The position numbers and the translations under genes are program-made. The notes under the pieces were generated by a model. That model had not been told where the DNA came from and searched no databases. It saw only the letters and a program-made list of their open reading frames with translations. A stretch of 64,000 nt of DNA. Source: Jiella pacifica (GTDB lineage: Bacteria; Pseudomonadota; Alphaproteobacteria; Rhizobiales; Rhizobiaceae). Of this stretch, positions 63,895-64,000 are shown in pieces. How positions within the stretch are numbered: the stretch's first letter is position 1; every line of letters starts with the position of its first letter. The stretch is taken from NCBI RefSeq assembly GCF_010500815.1, contig NZ_JAAAMG010000021.1, positions 39,159 to 103,158 on the forward strand, given 5' to 3'.

Positions 63895-64000
63895 TCAAGC
63901 GGCGTCGGCGGTTTGACGGGTGCCGAATAGGCTGATGATCGCGATCTGGATGAAGGCGACAAAAAGCTCCAGCCAAGCGAGGATGCGGCGGAAGTTGTAG
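63895..64000 (-). CDS. IS5-family-like transposase, C-terminal end only
   Basis: Reading leftward from the window edge, the last 34 residues are YNFRRILAWLELFVAFIQIA and onward to DAA and a TGA at 63895-63897. NFRR-LAWL- is typical of the C-terminus of IS5/IS4-type DDE transposases. The rest lies outside the window, so completeness cannot be judged. Confidence 0.6.
   Translation of the reverse strand, partial: YNFRRILAWLELFVAFIQIAIISLFGTRQTADAA

Overview
The window is GC-rich, about two thirds G+C by eye, with tightly packed genes that often share 4-bp ATGA or GTGA start/stop overlaps. Its gene content points to an alphaproteobacterium of the order Hyphomicrobiales (Rhizobiales): a lanthanide-type XoxF methanol dehydrogenase cluster, a Ku/LigD end-joining pair, a multi-CheW chemotaxis operon, a reductive pyrimidine-degradation locus, and intergenic palindromic repeats of kinds common in that order. 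The genus cannot be fixed from the sequence.

Layout. (1) 1-12388: surface polysaccharide or glycoconjugate genes. These are two FkbM methyltransferases, a sugar epimerase, a radical SAM/SPASM protein, a GT-B glycosyltransferase, a leftward block rfbF-rfbG-3,5-epimerase-GT2-methyltransferase that should make and transfer a CDP-linked deoxysugar, and a TPR/SPINDLY-type O-GlcNAc transferase-like protein. A DapA-superfamily aldolase/lyase follows. (2) 13925-27675: signalling and chemotaxis. An HD-GYP response regulator precedes STAS-cheY-cheA-cheW-mcp-mcp-cheW-cheR-cheB and a soluble protein that seems to carry two degenerate chemoreceptor tips. (3) 27940-29549: tRNA-Ala(CGC), YggT, a DUF167 protein and a secreted unknown. 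(4) 29729-33535: Ku and LigD. (5) 33562-36022: two acyl-CoA dehydrogenases on the minus strand. (6) 36259-49309: a quinoprotein methanol oxidation cluster. It holds SRPBCC, beta-propeller, Cys-rich unknown, SoxYZ-like carrier, metallohydrolase, xoxF, xoxG, xoxJ, the CxxxCW protein, DUF411 and glutaredoxin-MauE, followed by a TDT transporter and its LysR regulator. (7) 49531-62955: reductive pyrimidine catabolism. It holds preT, preA, a RutR-like TetR regulator, omega-aminotransferase, N-carbamoyl-beta-alanine amidohydrolase, dihydropyrimidinase and an SDR protein. A HicBA module, a MazEF/PemK-type module, a GGDEF-EAL protein and a DUF559 unit with 36-bp inverted repeats are interspersed. (8) 63190-64000: a small membrane protein, a large palindrome and the 3' end of an IS5-family-like transposase.

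How the genes work together. XoxF oxidises methanol in the periplasm and passes electrons to the cytochrome XoxG, with XoxJ and the quinoprotein-relay proteins as accessories. PreTA, HydA, the carbamoylase and the aminotransferase convert uracil or thymine to beta-alanine-type products and then to semialdehydes. RutR-like boxes upstream of preT and between tetR and the aminotransferase gene suggest one TetR-type switch for the locus. The most interesting unexplained structures are the inverted-repeat-bounded DUF559 unit, the double-tip chemoreceptor-like protein, the two toxin-antitoxin pairs lodged in one catabolic locus, and an uncharacterised Cys-containing exported protein in the xox region.
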